Assembly (NCBI GenBank): GCA_018220935.1
Contig: JAAOXU010000016.1
Coordinates: forward strand, 1 to 34,716
Length of the DNA stretch: 34,716 nt
From: Candidatus Altarchaeota archaeon
GTDB lineage: Archaea > SpSt-1190
Direction: 5' to 3'
How positions within the stretch are numbered: the stretch's first letter is position 1; each line of letters starts with the position of its first letter. The translations under genes and the position numbers were made by a program. Shown piece by piece: positions 7,759-15,251 of the stretch. A model generated the notes under the pieces. That model searched no databases. It was given only the letters and a program-made list of their open reading frames with translations, and had not been told where the DNA came from.

Positions 7759-8037
7759 TCTTTTACCGACTTCATCACATAACTTACAGATATTTTTTTC
7801 CTCAAGTTCCCCTGCTTCTAAACTGATTTTGGCTAACTCTACAACACCTTCTAGTTCTTTTTCATTAAGCTTAACCTTAGCTCGTTTACCCTTAATATAT
7901 TGAGTTACTGCGGCGGGAGTTATGTGTAGCATTCTTGCTATTTCGTTCTGTTTTTTCCCTGTTTTTGATAATTCCGTGACTAAAGCACGTCTAATAGCTG
8001 GTAATACTTTCCTTGAAGACATCTCACATTTCATCAT
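7747..8037 (-). CDS. XRE-type HTH transcriptional regulator with conserved cysteines
   Basis: A 96-residue DNA-binding protein. The central KKQNEIARMLHITPAAVTQYIKGKRA (about 28-53) is a clear helix-turn-helix. The layout (CExxxRKVLPAIRRALV at the N-terminus, HTH, then CKLCDEVGKRL at the C-terminus) resembles the archaeal COG2522-type regulators. The three cysteines (Cys4 plus the CxxC) could ligate a metal or Fe-S cluster; that is inference. It is divergent from sufCBDSU across an 80-bp gap holding GTTAA repeats, and overlaps the 3' end of the thiolase gene by 12 nt. A TATA-like box centred 25 nt upstream of ATG 8037 predicts a leaderless mRNA. It is a strong candidate regulator of suf and of itself. 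Confidence 0.85.
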   Translation of the reverse strand: MMKCEMSSRKVLPAIRRALVTELSKTGKKQNEIARMLHITPAAVTQYIKGKRAKVKLNEKELEGVVELAKISLEAGELEEKNICKLCDEVGKRLAQ

Positions 8038-8090
8038 TGTTAATTACAGTCTTATCGTTTTATATTGTTAACTTTTAACATAGTTAATTA
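8038..8090. promoter_or_regulatory. Candidate operator: repeated GTTAA sites between the HTH gene and suf
   Basis: Four GTTAA half-sites occur in 53 bp: 8039-8043, 8067-8071, inverted at 8075-8079, and 8083-8087. The middle two form the perfect palindrome TGTTAA-CTT-TTAACA (8066-8080). The left site lies between the TATA box and start of the HTH gene; the right site (TAGTTAATTA) abuts the suf TATA-like box. This arrangement would let one dimeric regulator control both divergent promoters. Confidence 0.55.
8058..8065 (-). promoter_or_regulatory. TATA-like box of the HTH regulator gene
   Basis: The plus-strand TTTATATT is centred 25 nt from ATG 8037 on the minus strand, giving a leaderless start. 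Confidence 0.55.
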
Positions 8091-8097
8091 TTTAATT
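8090..8097 (+). promoter_or_regulatory. TATA-like box of the suf operon
   Basis: ATTTAATT is centred about 24 nt before GTG 8118 and directly abuts a GTTAATTA site. Confidence 0.5.
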
Positions 8098-8117
8098 CCA
8101 CTAAATCCTTTAGAATT

Positions 8118-8810
8118 GTGTTGAGTGTAAAAAATTTGGTAGTAAATATCAATAGTCAGAGGATTCTTAATGGAATAAACATTTCAATTAAACCCGGAGA
8201 GGTCGTGGCAGTTATGGGTCCTAATGGTTCTGGTAAGAGCACACTTGCAAAGGCCATTATGGGAGACAAAAGACTCGAAGTATTTGGTGACATAAACTTT
8301 GAAGGTAAAGACATCTTAGACTTATCTCCTGATGAGAGGTCAAAAAAAGGTATTTTTTTATCTTTTCAAAGTCCACCTGAAATTGAAGGTATAAATTCTG
8401 AATATTTTTTGTCAACTTCAATTGATACTGAGTGGGATGCAGTAGTTAAACTAGCAAAAAAATTAGGAATAAAATCCGAATTATTTTCAAAAGATTTAAA
8501 TGTTGGATTTTCTGGTGGAGAAAGAAAAAAAATTGAAATGCTTCAAGCTATACTAAAGGATCCAAAATTAATAGTACTTGATGAAATTGATTCTGGTCTT
8601 GATATTGATTCTATCAAAGTGGTTGATGAATTCATGAAAGATATGAAAAAACGAAATAAGGGTCTTTTAATTATTACACACTATACTAGAATATTTACAA
8701 ACATTCAGCCTGACAAAGTCTATGTACTCGTTGATGGTAAGATCGCGGGTGAAGGGGGTCCTGAAATTTTAAGTAAACTTGATAAGTTCGGTTTTAAGGA
8801 GTGGAAGTGA
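8118..8810 (+). CDS. sufC: SufC, Fe-S assembly ATPase
   Basis: The ATPase of the SufBC2D scaffold; ATP binding opens the SufB-SufD interface for Fe-S cluster formation. The 230-residue protein has Walker A GPNGSGKST (about 34-42), the SufC-type signature FSGGERKK, Walker B LIVLDEIDSGLDID and the H-loop ITHYTR. The usual SufC segment MGDKRLEVFGDINFEGKDI follows Walker A. It is the first gene of sufCBDSU, with a leaderless-type start at GTG 8118 (TTG 8121 possible). Control through the upstream GTTAA cluster is likely. Confidence 0.96.
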   Translation: MLSVKNLVVNINSQRILNGINISIKPGEVVAVMGPNGSGKSTLAKAIMGDKRLEVFGDINFEGKDILDLSPDERSKKGIFLSFQSPPEIEGINSEYFLSTSIDTEWDAVVKLAKKLGIKSELFSKDLNVGFSGGERKKIEMLQAILKDPKLIVLDEIDSGLDIDSIKVVDEFMKDMKKRNKGLLIITHYTRIFTNIQPDKVYVLVDGKIAGEGGPEILSKLDKFGFKEWK

Positions 8811-10196
8811 ATGGAATTAAAGTTCTTAAAAGACCGTGAGAAAAAGTATTGGTTTAAAGCTAAACAACGTAGTGAATTTCAAGTTACGGGACCTCTAACT
8901 GACAAAAAAGTGGAGCAAATAGCCGCTTTTAAGAAAGATCCGAAATGGATGATTAAACTCAGATTAAAAGGATTTAATTTTTTTAAAAAAATGACAATGC
9001 CAAAATTTGGACCTGACTTGTCTGGTATAGATTTTAATGACATAATTTATTATTCTAAACCTTCAGACAAAGCAACCGAGTGGGATGATGTTCCAAAAGA
9101 TATTAAAAATACTTTTGAGAAATTAGGAGTTAGTGAAACTGAAATGAAAATGCTTTCAGGTGTTGAACTCCAATATGATTCTGAAGTTATTTTTGAGAAA
9201 GCAAAAAAAGGTCTTGACAAGCTTGGAGTAATTTACATGAGTATGGATGAGGCTGTAAAAAAACACCCCAACCTTGTGAAAAAATATTTTGGAAAGCTTA
9301 TTCCGCCAACTGACAATAAATTTGCGGCTCTAAATACCGCAGTTTGGAGTGGTGGAACTTTTATTTATGTTCCAAAAGGAGTTAAGGTACCTTTTCCACT
9401 TCACACTTACTTTAGGATAAATCTTGAAGGCTTTGGTCAATTTGAACGAACTCTAATTATAGTTGATGAGGGTGCTGAAGTTACGTATGTTGAAGGATGT
9501 ACGGCACCATTATACAGCAAATCAACACTACATTCTGCAATAGTAGAACTTGTAGCACTCCCTGGTTCTAAACTAAAATATATTACCCTTCAAAATTGGA
9601 GTAATAATGTGTATAATTTAGTAACTAAACGAGCCTTTGCATATCAAAACTCTTTTGTTCAGTGGATTGATGGAAACTTCGGTAGTAAAGTTACTATGAA
9701 ATACCCTGCTATATATTTACTTGAGCCCCGTGCGCGTGGTGAAGTTATCTCAATTGCAATTGCAAGTGATGGTCAAAATATTGATTCTGGTGCAAGGATG
9801 ATCCACAAAGCACCTGAGACGAGTTCAAATATGATCTCTAAAACCATATCTTTAGGGGATGGAGTCTCAACGTTTAGGGGTACAGTTCGGATATATCCTG
9901 AAGCTAAGTTTAGTAAGGTTACAACTGAATGTGATTCACTTCTTAGTGGGACGTCATCTGCAAATGCCATTCCAAAAATTGAAATTATGGATGATACTGC
10001 TTCTTTAAACCACGAAGCTAGAATGGGAAATATTGATCAAGAAAAACTAATGTACTTAATGTCTCGTGGGTTTGACGAGAAAACAGCTATGAGTATGTTG
10101 GTCTTTGGTTTTGTAAGGGACTTTGTAAAGGAGCTTCCAATGGAGTATGCTCTTGAACTTCAAAGATTAATTGAATTTGATATGGGTGGTCATTAA
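8811..10196 (+). CDS. sufB: SufB, Fe-S cluster scaffold subunit
   Basis: A 461-residue scaffold protein that with SufC and SufD builds Fe-S clusters. The start follows the sufC stop directly, with AAGGAG 9 nt upstream. Diagnostic segments are WSGGTFIYVPKGVKVPFPL, EGCTAPLYS, the parallel beta-helix core, ECDSLLSG with the Cys that corresponds to the essential scaffold Cys of E. coli SufB, and the HEARMGNIDQEKLMYLMSRG region whose Glu matches the conserved HEA motif. Length and motifs are normal, so the scaffold appears functional. It overlaps sufD by one base (TAATG). Confidence 0.96.
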   Translation: MELKFLKDREKKYWFKAKQRSEFQVTGPLTDKKVEQIAAFKKDPKWMIKLRLKGFNFFKKMTMPKFGPDLSGIDFNDIIYYSKPSDKATEWDDVPKDIKNTFEKLGVSETEMKMLSGVELQYDSEVIFEKAKKGLDKLGVIYMSMDEAVKKHPNLVKKYFGKLIPPTDNKFAALNTAVWSGGTFIYVPKGVKVPFPLHTYFRINLEGFGQFERTLIIVDEGAEVTYVEGCTAPLYSKSTLHSAIVELVALPGSKLKYITLQNWSNNVYNLVTKRAFAYQNSFVQWIDGNFGSKVTMKYPAIYLLEPRARGEVISIAIASDGQNIDSGARMIHKAPETSSNMISKTISLGDGVSTFRGTVRIYPEAKFSKVTTECDSLLSGTSSANAIPKIEIMDDTASLNHEARMGNIDQEKLMYLMSRGFDEKTAMSMLVFGFVRDFVKELPMEYALELQRLIEFDMGGH

Positions 10197-10942
10197 TGAT
10201 AATAAATTATGGTGTAGATCATGAGTCGTTTCACATTAAACCCAAAGTTCTAAAGGGAAACCTTCCCGTTCCAAACGGTTTTGAAAAATTTACGTCAGCA
10301 ATGAGTGAATTTCCAAAAAATTTCTTAAACGTTCAAGCTTTGATAACTTCGGATTTTTCAAAAAGTCTGAAATTAGATCTAAAGGATTCAGTTGTTGGTA
10401 TGAAATTACAGGCATCTGGTAAACTTCATACTGAACTTGTTGGAGTAAACTACCTTCAACGAGTAATTATGACTAAACCTAACGAACACTTAAAAATTAG
10501 TTATAGATCCAAAGATTCAATTAGTTATGTCAAAGACTTGATTTACTTGTCGGAAGGTTCAAGTTTTAGTTATGATGGTCGATTTAAGTCAAAAAGTGGT
10601 GAATTTGTAAATTTTGTCCATGTAGTTCACAAAAAACCAAATGCAACCAGTAAAGTTACCGTTAAAGGACTTGTGTTTAACCAGGCAACTGTACTCACAA
10701 CGGGTGAATTACTTTTAGGTTCAAAAGGTTCAGACACCTCAGTAAACAGCTTTGCTGTAGTATTTGGTGACGGGAAAATAAACGCCGTCCCAGAACTTCT
10801 AATTAGTGATCCAAACACTACCTCTTTTCACAGTTTCAAAAAAATATACCTAACGCCTGAGCAGACCTTCTTTTTGGAGTCTAGGGGCATAAAGCAAAAT
10901 AATATAGAGAAGTTTTATGAAAGATTTATCTTAGGTGATTAA
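10196..10942 (+). CDS. sufD: SufD, SufB partner subunit (short form)
   Basis: At 248 residues this is far shorter than bacterial SufD (about 400): the N-terminal helical region is missing and only the beta-helix core plus C-terminal helices remain. The end, AVPELLISDPNTTSFHSFKK, matches the PxLxI...HGA-type region of SufD; the His in SFHS is the likely counterpart of the SufD His at the SufB interface. The start overlaps the sufB stop and sufS follows by one base, so translation is tightly coupled. The short size looks like a lineage-type reduction rather than decay, since the frame is intact. Confidence 0.88.
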   Translation: MIINYGVDHESFHIKPKVLKGNLPVPNGFEKFTSAMSEFPKNFLNVQALITSDFSKSLKLDLKDSVVGMKLQASGKLHTELVGVNYLQRVIMTKPNEHLKISYRSKDSISYVKDLIYLSEGSSFSYDGRFKSKSGEFVNFVHVVHKKPNATSKVTVKGLVFNQATVLTTGELLLGSKGSDTSVNSFAVVFGDGKINAVPELLISDPNTTSFHSFKKIYLTPEQTFFLESRGIKQNNIEKFYERFILGD

Positions 10943-10943
10943 C

Positions 10944-12140
10944 ATGAACTACCAAAACGACTTTCCGTTGATAAAAAATAGGGGGATTACTTATTTTGAT
11001 AGTGGGGCTACCACACTAAAACCTCAAAGTGTAATTGACGCTGTAGTTAATTTTTACACCCATCATACTGCTAATATTCATAGAGGTATTCATATTTTGA
11101 GTGAAGAGGCTACTGAATTATATGAAGAGAGTAAAGAGAAAGTGGCAAATTTTCTAAATACTAAACCTGAAAATGTAATTTATGTAAAAAATGCAACTGA
11201 AGGACTAAATTTCGCCTCAGCGATGATTGATTTTTCAAAAGGAGACAAAGTCTTAACTTCAGTTACAGAACACCACTCAAACTTACTCCCTTGGCTTCTT
11301 CTAAAAAAACAAGGTGTTATTGTTGATTTTGTAGATATTGATGAGAATGGTAAACTTAATATGGATGAATTAGTTGAAAAAGCTAAGGGTGCAAAAGTTA
11401 TGGCATTCTCACATGCATCAAATGTGATTGGTACTATCAATCCCGTAAGTGAAATTTCAAAAATTGCAAGAGAAGTTGGTGCAATAAGTGTAATTGATGC
11501 GGCTCAATCTGTACCACATCTACCTGTTAATTTTTCAAAACTTGATGTTGATTTTTTGGCTTTTTCGGGTCATAAAATGTTAGCACCTTCTGGTACGGGG
11601 GGTTTACTTGTAAAAGAAGGATTCACCAAAACATGTACTCCACCAATTGCTGGTGGGGGAACTATTGAAGACGTTACTTTGACTGATATTAAATGGGCAA
11701 GTGGAGCTGAAAAATTTGAAGGTGGGACCCCTAATATTGAGGGTGCAATTGGTCTTGGTGCTGCAGTTGACTACTTACAAAAAATTGGAATGAAAAATGT
11801 TAGGCGCCATGAACTTGAACTTCTAAATCGTTTTTACTCAAATATTCAAGATTTACCATTAACTACCTATGGTCCTAAACCTAATGAAAGAACTGGTCTA
11901 GTTACTTTTACTCTCAAATCCCGTCTCGACGGGAAAATGGATATTCACGCCCATGACATTGCTGACTTTCTTAATGCAAGAAAAATTGCAGTTAGGAGTG
12001 GTAAACACTGCGCTCATCCACTACATTATAGGCTAAATATTCCTGCTTCAACTAGGGCGAGTTTTCATGTTTACAATACTACTGATGAAGTTGATGCCTT
12101 ATTTTTGGCATTAAAAGAGGTTGTGGAGGCGTTCTCTTGA
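10944..12140 (+). CDS. sufS: SufS-type cysteine desulfurase with a 7-residue palindrome-encoded insertion
   Basis: A PLP enzyme that releases sulfur from cysteine as a persulfide for Fe-S assembly and thiolation. Motifs: VTEHHSNLLPW, SVIDAAQSVPHLP, FSGHKMLAPSGTGGL with the PLP Lys, and RSGKHCAHPL with the catalytic Cys. ATG 10944, just after the sufD stop, gives the usual N-terminus; GTG 10935 is a weaker option. Compared with SufS proteins I know, which read GLVTFNI-D-VHPHDV here, this protein has an extra SRLDGKM between GLVTFTLK and DIHAHDI. Those seven codons (11919-11939) begin with the dispersed palindrome. All catalytic motifs are intact. Confidence 0.95.
   Translation: MNYQNDFPLIKNRGITYFDSGATTLKPQSVIDAVVNFYTHHTANIHRGIHILSEEATELYEESKEKVANFLNTKPENVIYVKNATEGLNFASAMIDFSKGDKVLTSVTEHHSNLLPWLLLKKQGVIVDFVDIDENGKLNMDELVEKAKGAKVMAFSHASNVIGTINPVSEISKIAREVGAISVIDAAQSVPHLPVNFSKLDVDFLAFSGHKMLAPSGTGGLLVKEGFTKTCTPPIAGGGTIEDVTLTDIKWASGAEKFEGGTPNIEGAIGLGAAVDYLQKIGMKNVRRHELELLNRFYSNIQDLPLTTYGPKPNERTGLVTFTLKSRLDGKMDIHAHDIADFLNARKIAVRSGKHCAHPLHYRLNIPASTRASFHVYNTTDEVDALFLALKEVVEAFS
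11919..11934. repeat. Small dispersed palindrome inside sufS, copy 2
   Basis: TCCCGT-CTCG-ACGGGA is a perfect 6-bp stem. It differs at one base from the intergenic copy at 28409-28424. It encodes the start of the apparent SRLDGKM insertion in SufS. Confidence 0.7.
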
Positions 12141-12490
12141 ATCTTGACAAACTTTTAATAATTCATAAAAAAGCCCTTGCGTCTCAAAAAGTCATTAAAC
12201 ACAATAAAACTCATATTACTAAAAATCTGAGTTGTGGGGATGAAGTTAAAATATACCTAAATATTCAAGACGATGTGATAAAAGATGCATCTTACCAAAT
12301 AACTGGTTGTTCGATTAGTACATCCTTTACATATCTTCTAGTTGAAAAAATTAAGGGACTGCGGGTTGAAGACGTAAAAAAAATAACTAAGGAGTCTTTT
12401 TTTGATTTTTTAGGTGTTGAACCTGTGAGTTCTGGGCGAATTAAATGTGCATTAATTGCGTTGATTGCAGTTAGGTATGCTTTGAGTTAG
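12137..12490 (+). CDS. sufU: SufU/IscU-like sulfur acceptor or scaffold
   Basis: A 117-residue IscU-fold protein. Three cysteines sit at family positions: LSCGDEV with the adjacent Asp, TGCSIS, and RIKCALIAL. These bind zinc or a cluster and accept persulfide from SufS. The TTG start overlaps the sufS TGA stop (TTGA), indicating coupling. The protein is on the short side and the region after the second Cys reads STSFTYLLVEKIKG, close to the SufU/IscU pattern ASxSxxxxxxxGK. It ends the suf operon, and the prs promoter begins immediately after its stop. Confidence 0.88.
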   Translation: MNLDKLLIIHKKALASQKVIKHNKTHITKNLSCGDEVKIYLNIQDDVIKDASYQITGCSISTSFTYLLVEKIKGLRVEDVKKITKESFFDFLGVEPVSSGRIKCALIALIAVRYALS

Positions 12491-12491
12491 C

Positions 12492-12500
12492 TTTTTATTA
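12492..12500 (+). promoter_or_regulatory. TATA-like box of prs
   Basis: TTTTTATTA starts two bases after the sufU stop and is centred about 24 nt before ATG 12520. Confidence 0.5.
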
Positions 12501-12519
12501 GACCTCTAAGATTAAACGT

Positions 12520-13383
12520 ATGCAAATAATTGGTGGAATTTTAGGCAAAAAAGTTGCAGATATTATTGGGGCTGAACATGTGAGTTTAGAAGAAATTCAG
12601 TTTCCAGATGGTGAATTTAAATTCAGAATAAATACTGAAAAACTAGACTCAGACGTCGCAGTTGTCATGAGAAAAAGGGCAAATGAGAGTATAAACGCTT
12701 ACTTGGTAAAGATGTATCTTTTAACTAAAACTCTTTATCACGCGGATTCAAATATTAAGTTGGTTATGCCATATTATCCTTTTGCAAGACAAGATATTCA
12801 GTTTAAGCCGACTGAACCATTAAGTGTTGAATATGTTGCAAGTATGTTTGATCCACTTATCACTGATTTTTTTACAGTAACTCTTCATATGCAAAGAAAG
12901 AGTAGCATAACTCCTATGTTTAAACATGCTAAGGCAGTAAATATTTCAGGAATACCTGCTTTAGCAGAAGCTTTGCCAAAAGTTGAGAATGCATTTGTTT
13001 TAGGACCTGATACTGAATCAATCGTATGGTCAAAAGAGCTAGCGGGTCTTCTTGAAAATGATGACTATGGTGCTTTCACAAAGGAGCGCGATATTGATAC
13101 TGGTGAGATTAAAATTACTGCTAAAGACTACGACTTTGAAGGTAAAAATTTGATAATGGTTGATGATATGGCCTCAACTGGGGGGACTAGTTTACTCGCC
13201 ACTAAGTATGCAAGAGATAGGGGAGTAAAGGATGTTCACTTGAGTTTTGTTCACCCTGTATTAGCTAGTGGTGCACTAGAAAAATTAAGGGCTGCAAATC
13301 CAAAGTCATTAATTGCGGCAAATACGCTTGAGAGTCCAATTTCAACTGCCAATGTTGCCCCATTAATTGCAAAATACCTGTAA
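12520..13383 (+). CDS. prs: Ribose-phosphate pyrophosphokinase (PRPP synthase)
   Basis: Makes PRPP from ribose 5-phosphate and ATP for nucleotide, His and Trp synthesis. The 287-residue protein has PDGEFKFRI, the MPYYPFARQDIQFKPTEPLS flexible-loop/ATP region, TLHMQ, and the PRPP-binding loop MVDDMASTGGTS (about 210-221). The length is typical of compact archaeal enzymes. It is monocistronic, with its own promoter and an imperfect hairpin after the stop (13397-13428). Confidence 0.96.
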   Translation: MQIIGGILGKKVADIIGAEHVSLEEIQFPDGEFKFRINTEKLDSDVAVVMRKRANESINAYLVKMYLLTKTLYHADSNIKLVMPYYPFARQDIQFKPTEPLSVEYVASMFDPLITDFFTVTLHMQRKSSITPMFKHAKAVNISGIPALAEALPKVENAFVLGPDTESIVWSKELAGLLENDDYGAFTKERDIDTGEIKITAKDYDFEGKNLIMVDDMASTGGTSLLATKYARDRGVKDVHLSFVHPVLASGALEKLRAANPKSLIAANTLESPISTANVAPLIAKYL

Positions 13384-13396
13384 ATTTTAGCTTAAT

Positions 13397-13428
13397 GAAG
13401 TTGAAATTTTAAATGAAATTCAACTTTC
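13397..13428 (+). terminator. Imperfect hairpin after prs
   Basis: GAAGTTGAA and TTCAACTTTC pair over about 9-10 bp around an AT-rich loop, starting 14 nt after the prs stop. There is no long T-run, so a 3'-end stabiliser is as likely as a terminator. Confidence 0.35.
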
Positions 13429-13435
13429 ACCTTAA

Positions 13436-13443
13436 TTTATAAA
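13436..13443 (+). promoter_or_regulatory. TATA-like box of the HAD gene
   Basis: ATTTATAA is centred about 24 nt before ATG 13464, with T-rich sequence around it. Confidence 0.5.
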
Positions 13444-13463
13444 CTGTCATTGTGCATCCTTAA

Positions 13464-14066
13464 ATGGCCATAGCAATCTTTGATTTTGATGGGACTCTTG
13501 TGTATATGCCCAGTTCCTTAGTTTGGTCAAAAAAAATGCCACTCTTAAAAAAATTAATGTTTCCTTTTTTATATATCTTTGAGAAAATAACGGGTAAGTC
13601 GTTGTATCAAAAAAAAGCATTTGAGTGGATGGTAGGTCTAGATATTCGTTCAACTTTAATTGATATGGCAAAGCTTCCTGCAGTTCCAAAAGGCTTGAAA
13701 TACTTTAAGGAATTAAGTGAGAGAGGTTACCGCATGATTGTCATGAGCTATTCACCTGGTGTAGTAATTCAACCATGGCTAGATTATCATGGTCTTAATG
13801 CGGAAGTGATCTGTCCTGATTTTGATGTCTATGATGGAGTAGTCCAAAACATCTCAACAGATGAAATAACTCAAATTTATATGCAACAACCAAAATATGC
13901 TAAAACTGATATAATTAAAATGTTAAACGTATTGCCTGAAGTGTCGGTGGGAGACAACCCAAAACGAGACGTTTTATGTAGTAACTATAAGCCAATTCAA
14001 GAGCTTCAACCCAAGTATAAAACTAAACTATCTCAAGTTCTAAGTAACCTAAATAAAATCTTTTAG
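13464..14066 (+). CDS. HAD-superfamily phosphatase-like hydrolase
   Basis: A 200-residue HAD-fold protein. Motif I FDFDGTL (residues 6-12) carries the nucleophile and acid/base Asp, motif II is MSYS (about 95-98), and motif IV VGDNPKRD (about 156-163) holds the Mg2+ acid. A helical cap lies between motifs I and II (about 20-70). The cap is of the phosphoserine-phosphatase-like kind, but the substrate cannot be assigned. It has its own TATA-like box and its last 18 nt overlap the convergent nre gene. Confidence 0.85.
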   Translation: MAIAIFDFDGTLVYMPSSLVWSKKMPLLKKLMFPFLYIFEKITGKSLYQKKAFEWMVGLDIRSTLIDMAKLPAVPKGLKYFKELSERGYRMIVMSYSPGVVIQPWLDYHGLNAEVICPDFDVYDGVVQNISTDEITQIYMQQPKYAKTDIIKMLNVLPEVSVGDNPKRDVLCSNYKPIQELQPKYKTKLSQVLSNLNKIF

Positions 14067-15146
14067 TCTTTTTTGTGTTGAGATTGTTTTCCAAATTGTA
14101 CTTTTCTTTTTCCAAGTTTTCCAGTCAAGTTCGGAATTTAATCTCTTTTCTAAATCACAAAGTGAACTAAATTTCTCTGGTTTATTTTTTAGTCCTTGTT
14201 TGACTGCTTCTCTAATATGCCACACACCAACAGGATAAATGTACTTATTTCCAATTTGACGAATTACAATGCAGGTTGCTTGCCTTTTTTGTTTTTCAAG
14301 GTGTCTTAAGATTTCTAGTCTCGCAGAATAATAGGCGCCTGTAATATTTTTTGCATAGTCTTTTTTTAGTCTTGCATATTCAAAGTCAGCAATTACATCT
14401 CCCTCGTGCCACCTTTCTAACATTTCAAAGCCCCAGCCCCATGGTACTAAGACTATCCAAAAATGATTGTCCCAATGATTTACTTTATATAATTCATAAT
14501 TTTTGATCTCATCTTTATTTCGGATTTTCAAAAATAAATCTTTTGCAAGACTCGAATCAACAGCAGTAATAGCCCACCTTGTTGGTACTAGCTTTCTTTG
14601 ATTTTTTAACCCTAAGTTACCTGTACTTAATATTTGAACCAGATAGTCAAAACCATACTTTTCTAATTTTAGTATGGAATCTTGAGCTTTAATGTCAAAG
14701 CTATCAACAACACTATATATTTTTTCAGGAATTTTAGTATCCCCAGGTGTAATTGAAGTTGCGTATGCATTAAATCCATGGGGACTAAGTCGATTTGGTA
14801 TGTGTTTTAGTTTGACATCAAAATCAACCGGATTTATACTAAGTGCAGTCTCTTCTGATTGTCTTATACTTGCTTTTTGATAAGTCCGAAGTTCATTGGC
14901 TCTAATTGTGACAAACTCTTCAAGTTTTAGATCATATGGTTTTTTGTGAATTCCACTTAATGATAAATTAGGTCCAATTGAGACTTGTGGATAACCTTTC
15001 CAACTAATCATATAATTTGGGGGTGAAGGTGCTAGTATTTCTTTTTTCAAATTCCTAAAACTATCAAATTTTCGAAATAGTGGACAAGTTGATAAACCAC
15101 ACATTAATTTACCCTTACATTGTGTGCAAATCTTATCACTAATCAT
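14049..15146 (-). CDS. nreA: Nre-family DNA repair protein with C-terminal PIP-box
   Basis: Nre proteins are archaeal DNA-repair factors that contact PCNA. The 365-residue protein begins with a four-Cys zinc motif CTQCKGKLMCGLSTCP, followed by the family block SPPNYMISWKGYPQVSIGP and a long conserved core (WGWGFEMLERW, GAYYSARLEILRHL, YPVGVWHIREAV). The last residues QKRLKDFI fit a PCNA-interacting QxxLxxF box, as known for NreA/NreB. ATG 15146 is chosen: a TTTAAA-type box lies about 26 nt upstream, while the longer frame to 15158 begins with a GTG too close to the box. It is divergent from tfs. The NreA versus NreB assignment is uncertain. Confidence 0.87.
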   Translation of the reverse strand: MISDKICTQCKGKLMCGLSTCPLFRKFDSFRNLKKEILAPSPPNYMISWKGYPQVSIGPNLSLSGIHKKPYDLKLEEFVTIRANELRTYQKASIRQSEETALSINPVDFDVKLKHIPNRLSPHGFNAYATSITPGDTKIPEKIYSVVDSFDIKAQDSILKLEKYGFDYLVQILSTGNLGLKNQRKLVPTRWAITAVDSSLAKDLFLKIRNKDEIKNYELYKVNHWDNHFWIVLVPWGWGFEMLERWHEGDVIADFEYARLKKDYAKNITGAYYSARLEILRHLEKQKRQATCIVIRQIGNKYIYPVGVWHIREAVKQGLKNKPEKFSSLCDLEKRLNSELDWKTWKKKSTIWKTISTQKRLKDFI

Positions 15147-15167
15147 CACAGGGACCACGTATTCGAG

Positions 15168-15177
15168 AGTTTAAAAG
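15168..15177 (-). promoter_or_regulatory. TATA-like box of nre
   Basis: The minus-strand CTTTTAAACT is centred about 26 nt before ATG 15146. Confidence 0.45.
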
Positions 15178-15215
15178 GCAGAGGAGGCCGTTGCCATTAT
15201 AACTTAAGAGGGGTC

Positions 15216-15230
15216 GAAAACCTTTTTAAG
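15216..15230 (+). promoter_or_regulatory. BRE plus TATA-like box of tfs
   Basis: CGAAAACCTTTTTAAG contains a BRE-like CGAAA and a TTTTTAA box centred about 25 nt before ATG 15252. It supports that ATG over the longer upstream frame. Confidence 0.55.
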
Positions 15231-15251
15231 GAGAACAGTCATCCTGTTCGA

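Noticed and set aside
10196-10942. SufD as a truncated pseudogene
   Set aside because: The frame is intact, coupled to both neighbours, and keeps the conserved C-terminal region, so a short functional form is more likely.
15120-15251. Upstream part of the TFS reading frame
   Set aside because: It overlaps the divergent nre start region and promoter and has no TFS-like sequence; ATG 15252 gives the standard length.
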